Assembly (NCBI RefSeq): GCF_017916505.1
Contig: NZ_JAFMSZ010000004.1
Location: 124,001 to 188,000 of the forward strand
Length of the DNA stretch: 64,000 nt
Source of the DNA: Naasia sp. SYSU D00057
GTDB lineage: Bacteria; Actinomycetota; Actinomycetes; Actinomycetales; Microbacteriaceae
Direction: 5' to 3'
Shown here: positions 54,723 to 64,000 of the stretch, piece by piece
Position numbering within the stretch: the stretch's first letter is position 1
Layout of the letters: each line of letters begins with the position of its first letter
Translations under genes and position numbers: made by a program
Notes under the pieces: generated by a model
What the model was told of the DNA's origin: nothing
Seen by the model: only the letters and a program-made list of their open reading frames with translations
The model's database searches: none

Positions 54723-55621
54723 AACCCCGCCGCAGTGAGCTGTGCGAGCAGACGAGCTGGTGAGGCCAGGAGCTCCCACGTCCATCGGGTGACGCTCGGG
54801 CCGACGGCGCGAAGACGGTCCTCGCGCTTCTTCTCGTTCCACAGGACCTCGTGGGCGGGGCCGTAGCCGCCGCTGTACTTGACCCGTCCGTCGAACTCAC
54901 CGATCAGATTGTGCTCGGGCCACCAGAAGTCGACGACTCCGATGCGTCCGCGCCGATCGAAGAAGGGGTGCTGAAGAACGGGAGCGGGCAGACCGAGCTC
55001 GGAGATGAGGGCGCGGCTCAGCGACTCCCCGGGCGATTCCGCGAGCGGTGAGGCGAAGTTCAGCACTCGCGCCGCCTTCCGGTACGCGCGCACCCCGGGG
55101 AGGGTCCGCGCGACCATGTCGCCGGCGAGTCGCGGGTCGCGCCGGAGGAGGCCGTCGGCCACCACGACCGCCTCGCGGAACGGGAGGTCGGCCGCGAGCA
55201 GCGCGACGGCGATCGGTGCGGACACTGTCAGCAGGCCGTCGAGCTCGAGCACGTCGTGCTCGCTCAGGCTCACGAGGTGCTTGCGGACATCGCCCTCGGA
55301 CCGGCCGCCCGCGGCCGAACGGGTGACCACGTGAAGCCGGCTCGGCGGGGTGAGGAGCGGCAGGTCGTGCAGCAGGGCGGCGGACTGATGGCAGAACACC
55401 GGCGGCTCGTGAGTGATCGCGGCATACGCGCGCAGTCGCTGCACCTGCCGCTCACGCTCCGTCAGAGCGTTCCAGATCCCGGTCTCCATGTAGACGCCGC
55501 GTCGCAGCCGAACAAGGCTGCCGCGCTCCGCCTCGCGCCGATACCGGCGGGTGTCCTCCCCGGTCGCACGCACCGACGCGGCGATGATGAGGTTCCAACT
55601 GGCGGCCGTCGAGGGATGCAT
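54683..55621 (-). CDS. AbiEi-like antitoxin-fold protein with PD-(D/E)XK nuclease domain
   Basis: A 312-residue protein. The N-terminal winged-helix part resembles AbiEi-type antitoxins (SLVRLRRGVYM, about 35-45; CHQSAALLHDLPL, about 77-89). The C-terminal domain looks like a DUF559/Vsr-type nuclease core: Glu200 in SPGES, Asp231 in VVDFWW, then EFDGRVK with Glu242 and Lys248. No AbiEii toxin gene is adjacent. The start may be the ATG at 55621 or an upstream GTG at 55669. Two copies of one repeat flank the gene. Such orphans are common in Microbacteriaceae; the function is unproven. Confidence 0.75.
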   Translation of the reverse strand: MHPSTAASWNLIIAASVRATGEDTRRYRREAERGSLVRLRRGVYMETGIWNALTERERQVQRLRAYAAITHEPPVFCHQSAALLHDLPLLTPPSRLHVVTRSAAGGRSEGDVRKHLVSLSEHDVLELDGLLTVSAPIAVALLAADLPFREAVVVADGLLRRDPRLAGDMVARTLPGVRAYRKAARVLNFASPLAESPGESLSRALISELGLPAPVLQHPFFDRRGRIGVVDFWWPEHNLIGEFDGRVKYSGGYGPAHEVLWNEKKREDRLRAVGPSVTRWTWELLASPARLLAQLTAAGLPRPAGRADKLQR

Positions 55622-55716
55622 GACGGCACCCTGGTGCGAGCCGGCCGTCCCTGGGACGCGATCCACCACTCGGTGAAGCCGACGGACGCTTCGACGCGTG
55701 GGGAGGGTGCCCGGAT

Positions 55717-55787
55717 CTGCGGGTCAGGCGGACAACTTGCGACGGTCTACCGGCGCAAGTTGTCCGCACGACCCGCGCGAGCGCGGC
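55717..55787. repeat. Dispersed palindromic element, copy 3
   Basis: CGGACAACTTGCGACGGT and ACCGGCGCAAGTTGTCCG form nearly perfect arms around TCT, with GCGGGTC...GACCCGC outside. It lies between the stop of oligopeptidase B and the start of the AbiEi-like gene. Confidence 0.8.
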
Positions 55788-55801
55788 GGACGGCGGGCGG
55801 G

Positions 55802-57924
<2,123 letters not shown>

Positions 57925-57928
<4 letters not shown>

Positions 57929-59268
57929 CCGGCGAGCCGAGCGATCGCGGCGGACGGGATGGGCAGCCAGTCTGGGCGGTTGCGAGCCTCGTACACGGCC
58001 TCGTAGAGCGCCTTGTCGAGCTCGAGGGCCGCGAGCAGCCGCTCGTGCCGGGCGAGGGGCTCGCCCGAGCGGGCCTCGTAGCCTTCGAGGAACGCGGCGC
58101 GCGCCTCCTGAGCCCAGCGCTCGGTGGCCGCCGCGTGCTCCTCGCCGGGGTTCGCCTCACGCGACGCTCCCGCCGCGTAGTCGAACGAGCGGAGCATGCC
58201 GGCGACGTCGCGGAGGGCGAGGTCGGGCTGCGAGCGCTCCTCCATCGGACGCAGCGGCTCGCCCTCGAAGTCGAGCAGCACCCAGCCCCGGTCCGGCACG
58301 AGAAGGACCTGGCCGAGGTGGTAGTCGCCGTGCACCCGCTGGAGGCGCGGCCACGGCTCGGCAGCGGCGGCGTCGAACACCGCGTCGATGGCCTCGGCGC
58401 GGTCGCCGAGGCCGTCGACGACCTCGACCGCGGCGGCCAGCCGGGAGCGCATGGAGGCGAGCAGCGCGGCGGTGCGCTCCTCGTCCGCTTCGACGGTGGG
58501 CAGTGCCTCGGCGAGGACGGCGTGCACCTCGGCGGTCGCGTCGCCGAGCCGCCGTGCGCGCTCGGCGAAGTCCTCGCCGGCGTCGACCGCCGCCGTGGCG
58601 ACCCGCCAGGCGTCCTGGGTGCCGGGCAGGAACTCCTGCGCGAACGCGAGGTGCCCGCGCAGGCCGTCGCCCCAGACGCCGCGCAGGGCGCCCACCGAGC
58701 GGGGGACCCGGTCGGAGCCGGCGGCTGCGATGGCGGTCTGCAGCACCACGTCGGGGTTGTCGCCCGGATGCAGGGCGCGGAAGACCTTGACGATCACCGG
58801 GGCCGCCGGGCTTCCCGCGTCGTCCTCGGTGTCGACGATGATCGACGTGTTCGACTGCTCGCCGCTCAGCACGCGGGACGAGCGGTACCGCCCGCCGGAG
58901 CCCGCGGCGGGTTCGCCGGTGGCCTCCACGCTGCCGCCGTCGGCCGTTCCGCCGCGGGTGACGAGCTCGAAGAGCGCGCGGACGAACGCCGGGTCGGCCG
59001 TTCCGTCGTACCGGTCGTCTCCTGGAGCGAGCGGGGAGCGGCCGTCGGCTCCGGCCTCCCGGCGCACGAGGGGCACCTGGTAGAGGGCACCGGCACCGCG
59101 CTCCTCGACGAGCAGCACCTCGGCGCTCGTGCCCGGCTCATCGGTGGCGACTCGCCAGCGGCCGACCTCGCGCAGGTCGGCGCCGCCGCCCTTTCCCGAG
59201 TACCAGCGCTGGCGCGTCATCCAGCTCGCGAGCGCGTCGTCCACGCGGCCGCTGTCGGAGGAGCCCAC
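57925..59268 (-). CDS. Maltokinase-like phosphotransferase
   Basis: A 447-residue protein with an N-terminal cap-like region (WMTRQRWYSGKGG, about 16-28) and an aminoglycoside-phosphotransferase-type kinase fold: the catalytic loop is VHGDYHLGQVLL (near 308-319) and the metal Asp is in LLDFEGEP (near 330). This matches maltokinase, which makes maltose-1-phosphate for alpha-glucan synthesis by GlgE. No treS, glgE or glgB is nearby, so the assignment to that pathway rests on similarity alone. It starts 3 nt after the 51-residue protein. Confidence 0.85.
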
Positions 59269-59271
59269 GGA

Positions 59272-59427
59272 TCAGGCGGCGGGAGCGTTGCCGTCGGCCG
59301 GCTCGGCCTCGGGCAGCGGCGGCAGTCCGTGCTCCTCGAGCTCGTCGTTGACGAGTCCCTCGTTCTCCTGGTCGAGCTTGTCGTCGTCCTGGGGCCCGGA
59401 GTTGCTGGGAACGGTGCTCTCGGTCAT
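59272..59427 (-). CDS. Small acidic protein (51 residues)
   Basis: A 51-residue strongly acidic peptide (KLDQENEGLVNDELEEHG...). It is supported by a leaderless -10 box (TAGGCT 7 nt before the ATG) and by its stop lying 3 nt before the maltokinase-like start, so it seems to lead that operon. No known domain. It is likely soluble and disordered. Confidence 0.65.
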   Translation of the reverse strand: MTESTVPSNSGPQDDDKLDQENEGLVNDELEEHGLPPLPEAEPADGNAPAA

Positions 59428-59535
59428 GTCCCCGAGCCTACTTCCGGGGATGCTCATGCGGTTCTTGGCATCACCATGGTTGACACCGAGGCGCAGGCCC
59501 GACATTGGGAATCCGACGAGAAGGAAGGTTCCACC

Positions 59536-59904
59536 ATGTCGACGACGAGCCCCGAGCAGGAGAAGGACGCCGCCTCCGCGCCCGGCGCGGAGCCGCAGCA
59601 GCAGGCGGCGGCACAACCGGCGCAGGACGTGGGCCAGGCGGATGCCGCGCCGCCGCGCCGAGGGCAGCGCTGGCGGCGGCCGTGGGTGCTCTGGGTCGCG
59701 GCCGCCCTCGCCGCCCTGCTGATCGCGGGCAGCGGATTCGCCGCCGGGTATGTGTTCGGCGCGGGAACCGCCGCCTCGGCATCCTCCGGGTTCCCCGGAG
59801 ACCGGGGTGATCGGTTCGGTCCACGCGGTGACCGCGTGCCCCCGGGCGACATCGGCACCGGCGACACCGACACCGACACCGGCGAGACGGTCCCGAACTC
59901 CTAG
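59536..59904 (+). CDS. Single-pass membrane protein with disordered flanks
   Basis: A 122-residue protein: a Gln/Ala/Pro-rich N-terminal cytoplasmic tail (1-45), a basic patch RRGQRWRRPW, one membrane helix (about 56-78), and a Gly/Asp/Arg-rich outside tail with DTDTDTGET near the end. AAGGAAGG precedes the ATG; in-frame sequence further upstream is antisense to the operon beside it. Function unknown. Confidence 0.75.
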   Translation: MSTTSPEQEKDAASAPGAEPQQQAAAQPAQDVGQADAAPPRRGQRWRRPWVLWVAAALAALLIAGSGFAAGYVFGAGTAASASSGFPGDRGDRFGPRGDRVPPGDIGTGDTDTDTGETVPNS

Positions 59905-60314
59905 GCGGCGGCCTGCATCCCGGTCATCACGACGGCGAGAAGGTCGACGACCACCGCGCAGGCCGTCAGCCCGCGGCGCGGATGCGGAGTCGCCGGCCAG
60001 GCGAGCCCGCAGAGGAGGGTGACGAGCGCGAGCGCGCCGGCTCCGGAGAACGCCGTCAGCGTTCCCGACAGGGTGCCGAGGGACGCACCGCCCTCTGCCG
60101 CCTCCACCAGCCCGACCTCGGGCGACACGACGATCGCGACCATCGCGAGCACGAGCATCCCGAGCGCGAGGAGCAGCTGCAGGGGCGCGCTCCAGCGCGC
60201 ACGACCCGGCCGCTTCACGCGCACGCGTGCGTCGAGCACCACGATCGTCGCGACGGCGAGCATCGCGAGGAACGGCACATAGCGAAGGGCGAGCGTTCCA
60301 ACGTCCACGCTCAC
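59901..60314 (-). CDS. Small four-helix membrane protein
   Basis: A 137-residue protein with four hydrophobic helices (about 8-27, 42-66, 77-105, 115-135). GGGAGG lies too close to the first GTG (60314); the GTG at 60308 has better spacing and may be the real start. Its stop overlaps the end of the convergent gene by 4 bases. Function unknown. Confidence 0.75.
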   Translation of the reverse strand: MSVDVGTLALRYVPFLAMLAVATIVVLDARVRVKRPGRARWSAPLQLLLALGMLVLAMVAIVVSPEVGLVEAAEGGASLGTLSGTLTAFSGAGALALVTLLCGLAWPATPHPRRGLTACAVVVDLLAVVMTGMQAAA

Positions 60315-60373
60315 ACCTCCCGCCTTCGACGGTAGCCGCGAGGGCAGGGGGGAGGCTGAGCGCCTCCTGAAGG

Positions 60374-60526
60374 TCAGGCGATGGGGAGGCCGCCCAGCGG
60401 GTCGTTGTACGCGCTGTCGCGCTCCGCCTCCGCGGCCTCCCGGGCCTGCTGCTCCGGGGTGGGGTCGGTCTTCTCGACGCCGTCCGGCTCCACGCCGTCG
60501 GCCGGGGTGTCGATCCGCTCGCTCAT
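60374..60526 (-). CDS. Small acidic protein (50 residues)
   Basis: A 50-residue acidic, Ala/Glu-rich peptide starting MSERIDTPADG and ending YNDPLGGLPIA. TACGTT lies 6 nt before the ATG, the leaderless spacing seen across the window, and codon use matches real genes. It lies alone before the phosphate transporter, on the other strand. Function unknown. Confidence 0.6.
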   Translation of the reverse strand: MSERIDTPADGVEPDGVEKTDPTPEQQAREAAEAERDSAYNDPLGGLPIA

Positions 60527-60591
60527 GGGGAGAACGTACGCCGGTGGGGCACTGAACGCGAGGTGAACGCGGGGGGAACGCGAATCAACGC

Positions 60592-60597
60592 TAGAGT
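60592..60597 (+). promoter_or_regulatory. -10 box before the phosphate transporter
   Basis: TAGAGT. The expected start of the transcript, 6 nt downstream, is a GTG (60604) that opens a 15-codon ORF, not the transporter start. Confidence 0.55.
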
Positions 60598-60603
60598 CGT
60601 GCC

Positions 60604-60651
60604 GTGCTCACCGGGACCGACGACGCACGGGGGTGCCTGCCGTGGACCTGA
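60604..60651 (+). CDS. Possible leaderless leader peptide (15 codons)
   Basis: Begins VLTGTDDARGC and ends with TGA at 60649-60651, overlapping the start region of the transporter in another frame. Its GTG has the same 6-nt spacing to a TANNNT box as the leaderless genes. If translated, its ribosomes end next to the transporter start, which could couple the two. No conservation evidence is available. Confidence 0.35.
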   Translation: MLTGTDDARGCLPWT

Positions 60652-61820
60652 CCCTCATCGTCGTCCTCGTCATCGCGCTCGCGCTGTTCTTCGACTTCAC
60701 CAACGGCTTCCACGACACCGCGAATGCGATGGCGACGCCCATCGCGACCGGTGCGCTGAAGCCGAAGACGGCCGTCGCCCTCGCCGCGGTCCTCAACCTC
60801 ATCGGCGCCTTCCTCTCCACCGAGGTCGCGAAGACGATCTCCGGAGGGATGATCCGAGAGGGTGAGGGCGGCCTCCAGATCACGCCCGACTTCATCTTCG
60901 CGGGCCTCATCGGGGCGATCGTCTGGAATCTGACCACCTGGTACTTCGGCCTGCCGTCGTCGTCGAGCCACGCGCTCTTCGGCGGCCTGATCGGCGCGGC
61001 GATCGTCGGCGCCGGCCTCGGTGCCATCGACTTCGGCGTCGTCGTCTCCAAGGTGATCCTGCCGGCGCTGTTCGCGCCGCTCATCGCGGGCCTCACGGCG
61101 TTCACGGCGACCCGCATCGCGTACTCGATCACGCGTCGCCACGACGGCCGGCCCGACGGGCGCGGAGTCTTCCGCTACGGCCAGATCTTCTCCTCCTCCC
61201 TCGTCGCCCTCGCGCACGGCACCAACGACGCGCAGAAGACGATGGGTGTCATCACGCTCGCCCTCATCGCGGCGAACCTGCAGGACTCGGGCTCCGGTCC
61301 GCAGTTCTGGGTCATCGCGTCCTGCGCCCTCGCGATCGCGATCGGCACCTACTCGGGCGGCTGGCGCATCATCCGCACGATGGGCACGGGCCTCACCGCG
61401 GTGAAGCCGGCTCAGGGCTTCGCGGCGGAGACGAGCACGGCGGCGACGATCCTCGCCTCGAGCCACCTCGGCTTCGCCCTCTCGACGACCCAGGTCGCGT
61501 CCGGATCCGTGATCGGCTCCGGCCTCGGTCGCCGGGGCTCGTCGGTCCGCTGGGGCACCGCGCGGCGCATCCTGGTCGGCTGGCTGCTCACCCTGCCCGC
61601 CGCTGCTGCCGTCGGCGCCGTCGCCGCGTTCCTCGCGCATCTCGGGACGGTCGGCATCGTCATCGACGCGATCCTCGGTCTGGCCTTCATCATCGGCATC
61701 TTCGTGCTCAGCAGGCACGACCGCGTCGACAGCGCGAGCCTCGAGAAAGAGGTCAACGCCGCGGGTCAGGCCGTCAAGATCAAGAAGGACCGGTCGAAGT
61801 CGAGGAGCCAGAGCGCATGA
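60642..61820 (+). CDS. pit: Inorganic phosphate transporter, PiT family
   Basis: About 392 residues with roughly ten membrane helices. The two PiT signatures are FDFTNGFHDTANAMATPI (about 15-32) and ALAHGTNDAQKTMGVI (about 188-203), from the internal duplication of the family; it takes up phosphate with protons or metal. GTG at 60642 (VDLTLIV) is preferred by family alignment; GTG at 60633 is possible. Coupled by ATGA to the next gene. Confidence 0.94.
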   Translation: MDLTLIVVLVIALALFFDFTNGFHDTANAMATPIATGALKPKTAVALAAVLNLIGAFLSTEVAKTISGGMIREGEGGLQITPDFIFAGLIGAIVWNLTTWYFGLPSSSSHALFGGLIGAAIVGAGLGAIDFGVVVSKVILPALFAPLIAGLTAFTATRIAYSITRRHDGRPDGRGVFRYGQIFSSSLVALAHGTNDAQKTMGVITLALIAANLQDSGSGPQFWVIASCALAIAIGTYSGGWRIIRTMGTGLTAVKPAQGFAAETSTAATILASSHLGFALSTTQVASGSVIGSGLGRRGSSVRWGTARRILVGWLLTLPAAAAVGAVAAFLAHLGTVGIVIDAILGLAFIIGIFVLSRHDRVDSASLEKEVNAAGQAVKIKKDRSKSRSQSA

Positions 61821-62095
61821 CCATCGACTGGCTCGCCCTCGTCATCGTCCTCGTCGCCTCGATCCTCGCGGCCTCGATCACGGTGACGCTGTTCGCGACG
61901 GGCATCAAGCTGCTCGCGGTCCCGCCGAGGGGCTCCGCCAGCGTCGCACCCGCGCGCGACGACGAGACCGACGACGTCAGCTCCCCGACCCGGCCCAAGT
62001 CGGCGACTGCCGCCGGCATCGTCTGCTTCGCGCTCAGCGGCATCGTCGTGCTGATCGGCGTCTACCTGATCGTCCCGGCGCTGCACGGCGGATGA
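61817..62095 (+). CDS. Two-helix membrane protein, partner of the phosphate transporter
   Basis: A 92-residue protein with helices at about 5-30 and 65-88 and an acidic loop between (DDETDDVSS). It starts at an ATGA overlap with the PiT gene and overlaps the next gene likewise. It may be an accessory subunit of the transporter; that is inference from position only. Confidence 0.8.
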   Translation: MTIDWLALVIVLVASILAASITVTLFATGIKLLAVPPRGSASVAPARDDETDDVSSPTRPKSATAAGIVCFALSGIVVLIGVYLIVPALHGG

Positions 62096-63003
62096 CCGAG
62101 CTGCGGGCCGTCCGCTTCTCCCGATACGGGGGGCCGGAGGTGCTGCACTACGAGCCGGTCGACGACGCGCCGACCCCTGAGGGGCGGCTCCGGGTCCGCG
62201 TCGAGGCCGCCGGCCTCAACGTCTACGACACCAAGCGCCGCAGCGGCGTTGCCGGCGGTGTGCGCTTCCCCGCCGGCAACGGCAGCGACTTCACCGGTGT
62301 GGTCGAGGAGGTCGGCGACGGCGTGGCGGGCTGGGCGCCCGGCGACTCGGTCCTCGGGCACGCCAATTTCCGCGCACAGTCCGACGTGGTCCGCGTCCCC
62401 GCGGCCGACGTGGTGCGGCGACCGCCCGGGATGGCGGTCGAGGTCGCCGGAGCACTCGACCTCTCCGCCCGGACCGCCGCCGATCTCGTCCGCGCCGCCG
62501 GCATCGGGCCCGGCGACGTGGTCCTCGTGAGCGCGGCCGCCGGCGGCGTCGGCGTCGTGACGGCGCAGCTCGCGCGGATCGCGGGCGCGGTCGTGCTCGG
62601 CACCGCGGGTGAGGCGAACGCCCGATTCCTCGAGTCGCTCGGCGTTCTCCCCGTCCCCTACGGACCGGGGCTGGGGGAGCGCGTCCGCCGGCTGGCTCCG
62701 TCGGCGGTCACCGCGGTGCTCGACCTGCACGGCCGGGAGACGCTCGAGGCGGGCGTCGAGCTCGGCGTCGACGCTCGCCGCATCCTCACGATCGCGGACC
62801 GGGAGGCGGCCGACGAGCTCGGAGTGAGTGGCCTCCCTCAGCAGCCCCCGGACCCGGCCGCGCTCGTCCGGGCGGTCGAGCTCGTCGCCGCAGGCGACCT
62901 CGTCCTCCCGGTCGACAGCGTGTTCCCGGTCGCCGACGTCGCGGCGGCGTACCGGCACTTCGAGGGCCGCCACCTCCGTGGCAAGGTGGTCCTGCGCCTC
63001 TGA
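62092..63003 (+). CDS. MDR family NADP-dependent oxidoreductase (quinone reductase-like)
   Basis: A 303-residue zeta-crystallin-like medium-chain oxidoreductase. It begins with MTELRAVRFSRYGGPEVLHY, typical of quinone oxidoreductases, and the nucleotide-binding motif is VSAAAGGVGVVTAQLA (about 142-157). No zinc ligands are seen, as usual for this subgroup. It is coupled to the preceding membrane protein by a 4-nt overlap, giving a three-gene unit with the phosphate transporter. Confidence 0.9.
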   Translation: MTELRAVRFSRYGGPEVLHYEPVDDAPTPEGRLRVRVEAAGLNVYDTKRRSGVAGGVRFPAGNGSDFTGVVEEVGDGVAGWAPGDSVLGHANFRAQSDVVRVPAADVVRRPPGMAVEVAGALDLSARTAADLVRAAGIGPGDVVLVSAAAGGVGVVTAQLARIAGAVVLGTAGEANARFLESLGVLPVPYGPGLGERVRRLAPSAVTAVLDLHGRETLEAGVELGVDARRILTIADREAADELGVSGLPQQPPDPAALVRAVELVAAGDLVLPVDSVFPVADVAAAYRHFEGRHLRGKVVLRL

Positions 63004-63037
63004 CGGGGCGTCGGCCGCAGGCGTGCGAGGAGGGGAC

Positions 63038-63859
63038 GTGGCATCGCTCCGGAACCGGGCCATGACCGCGGTCGAGGGGCTCGTCGGCGAGATCGAGCGA
63101 CTCGCGCCCGCGACCGTCCGCGACGAGGACGACGCGCTGCACGATCTGCGTGTGGCCATGCGGAAGCTGCGCAGCGTCCTGGCAGCGGCACGGCCCGCGT
63201 TCGGCCGCGTGGCCGCGGACCGACTCCGGGAAGCCGTCAAGGAGGTCGCGGGCGCCCTCGGCGACGCACGCGACGCCGAGGTGCTGCTCGACGGTCTGGC
63301 CGGCCTCGCCCGCGAGTTCCCGGACGTCGACCTCTCGGACCTCGTGGAGCGCCGGCGGACGGTCACCGCCGAGGCGAAGACGCGTGCCGCCGAGGTGCTG
63401 CGCTCCGAGGCCTTCGCGGACCTGATGGCCGATCTCCGCTCGCTCCGGGACGCTCCGCCGGATGGGAACTCGGCGAAAGGGACCGGCGGTGCCCTCGCGC
63501 GGGACCTGGCGCGGATGCGGCGCCGGATGGCGGCGGCCGACGCGACGGGACTCGCCGGAGGCGAGCGGGAGCGACGGCTGCACGAGGTGCGCAAGGCGGC
63601 CAAGCGCCTCCGCTACGACGCGGACCTCCTCGTGCCGGGTTCCGGCTCCGTCGCGGCGGTGGCCGAGCGGATGCAGGACGCCCTCGGCGAGCGGCGTGAC
63701 CTGCTCGCCGTCGCCGAGGAGCTCGAGCGAGGCGTCGCTTACCGCCGGGAGGCGGGGGACCCTGATCCCCGGCTCGGTTCCCTCGCCGCGCTGCTCGTCG
63801 AGCGTGCGGACGGCCGGCTGGGCGAGTACCGGGCGGCGGCAGCGGACCTTCCGGACTGA
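63038..63859 (+). CDS. CHAD domain protein
   Basis: A 273-residue all-helical CHAD domain, a conserved-histidine domain that binds inorganic polyphosphate. Typical motifs are ALHDLRVAMRKLRSVL (about 29-44) and LHEVRKAAKRLRYDADLL (about 180-197), each with His and basic residues. GAGGAGGGG precedes the GTG. It lies 35 nt after the oxidoreductase, in the same direction as the phosphate transporter; a polyphosphate-related link is plausible. Confidence 0.9.
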   Translation: MASLRNRAMTAVEGLVGEIERLAPATVRDEDDALHDLRVAMRKLRSVLAAARPAFGRVAADRLREAVKEVAGALGDARDAEVLLDGLAGLAREFPDVDLSDLVERRRTVTAEAKTRAAEVLRSEAFADLMADLRSLRDAPPDGNSAKGTGGALARDLARMRRRMAAADATGLAGGERERRLHEVRKAAKRLRYDADLLVPGSGSVAAVAERMQDALGERRDLLAVAEELERGVAYRREAGDPDPRLGSLAALLVERADGRLGEYRAAAADLPD

Positions 63860-63871
63860 TCCTCGGACGGC

Positions 63872-64000
63872 TCAGATCGGGTTGGCGGTGTCGTCCTCGT
63901 CCGGGACGAGCGACGAGGGCAGCACGCCCATCCCGCGCGGATCGACGACCGGGGTTCCGGCCGCCCCTCCCCGGCCCTCGTCGGGCACGGCGCCCTCGGC
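63872..64000 (-). CDS. C-terminal end of an unidentified gene
   Basis: The last 42 codons of a reading frame entering from the right edge. It ends VPDEDDTANPI and then TGA, with codon use like real genes here and a Gly/Pro-rich, acidic composition. Too little is visible to name it. It is convergent with the CHAD gene, with 12 bp between the stops. Confidence 0.5.
   Translation of the reverse strand, partial: AEGAVPDEGRGGAAGTPVVDPRGMGVLPSSLVPDEDDTANPI

Overview
The window looks like chromosome from a very GC-rich actinobacterium, most likely order Micrococcales and plausibly family Microbacteriaceae; I cannot name the genus from sequence alone. The grounds are G/C-saturated third codon positions, many GTG starts, and many genes whose start codon lies 6-8 nt after a TANNNT -10 box (leaderless transcription). 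The gene set also fits: proS next to nusA, a long Pro/Gly/Arg-rich IF2, a DUF2207 protein, a Stealth protein and an FAD/Rieske oxidoreductase. No rRNA, tRNA, CRISPR array, transposase or phage gene was recognised.

Layout. (1) 1-10149 is a carbohydrate locus: a DUF993 aldolase-like gene (cut by the window edge), two Gfo/Idh/MocA oxidoreductases, a LacI repressor, a DUF6807 protein, a CE7-type acetyl esterase, a complete ABC sugar importer lacking only its ATPase, and a YesL-like DUF624 protein. Three near-identical 14-bp LacI-type operators lie before three of the transcription units and tie them into one regulon. (2) 10256-13295 holds proS and nusA. (3) 13625-22173 is a second carbohydrate locus between nusA and infB: Gfo/Idh x2, a degenerate Gfo/Idh-like partner, a TetR regulator, two TIM-barrel isomerase/epimerase-like proteins, two MDR dehydrogenases and ThuA. 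Two of its promoters share a 26-bp inverted-repeat operator. A PfkB kinase follows. (4) 23796-36371 carries infB, rbfA, mutY, a P-loop kinase-like protein lacking its Walker lysine, a STAND ATPase, panE, truB, two small membrane proteins, ribF and an MFS transporter. (5) 36368-41932 holds a nucleoside hydrolase, deoC with a full aldehyde dehydrogenase plus a truncated one (a split ALDH16-like pair), and a ROK kinase, suggesting nucleoside/deoxyribose salvage. (6) 41990-52323 is a mixed set: lipase-like lipoprotein, SGNH hydrolase, macrodomain protein, homocysteine methyltransferase, DUF2207 protein, Stealth glycan phosphotransferase, metallophosphoesterase, a second LacI regulator and the FAD/Rieske oxidoreductase. 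(7) 52512-64000 has a SNF2 helicase, an AbiEi-like/PD-(D/E)XK protein flanked by two copies of a palindromic repeat, oligopeptidase B with a maltokinase-like protein and a 51-residue acidic protein, small membrane proteins, a PiT phosphate transporter operon, a CHAD protein and the end of an unidentified gene.

Two themes recur. One is oxidative sugar chemistry: four intact Gfo/Idh oxidoreductases with isomerase, aldolase, ThuA and MDR partners, probably breaking down glycosides through keto-sugar intermediates; the substrates are unknown. The other is a series of long, mostly perfect palindromes in intergenic gaps. Several repeat a short word within each arm, and three are copies of one dispersed element.
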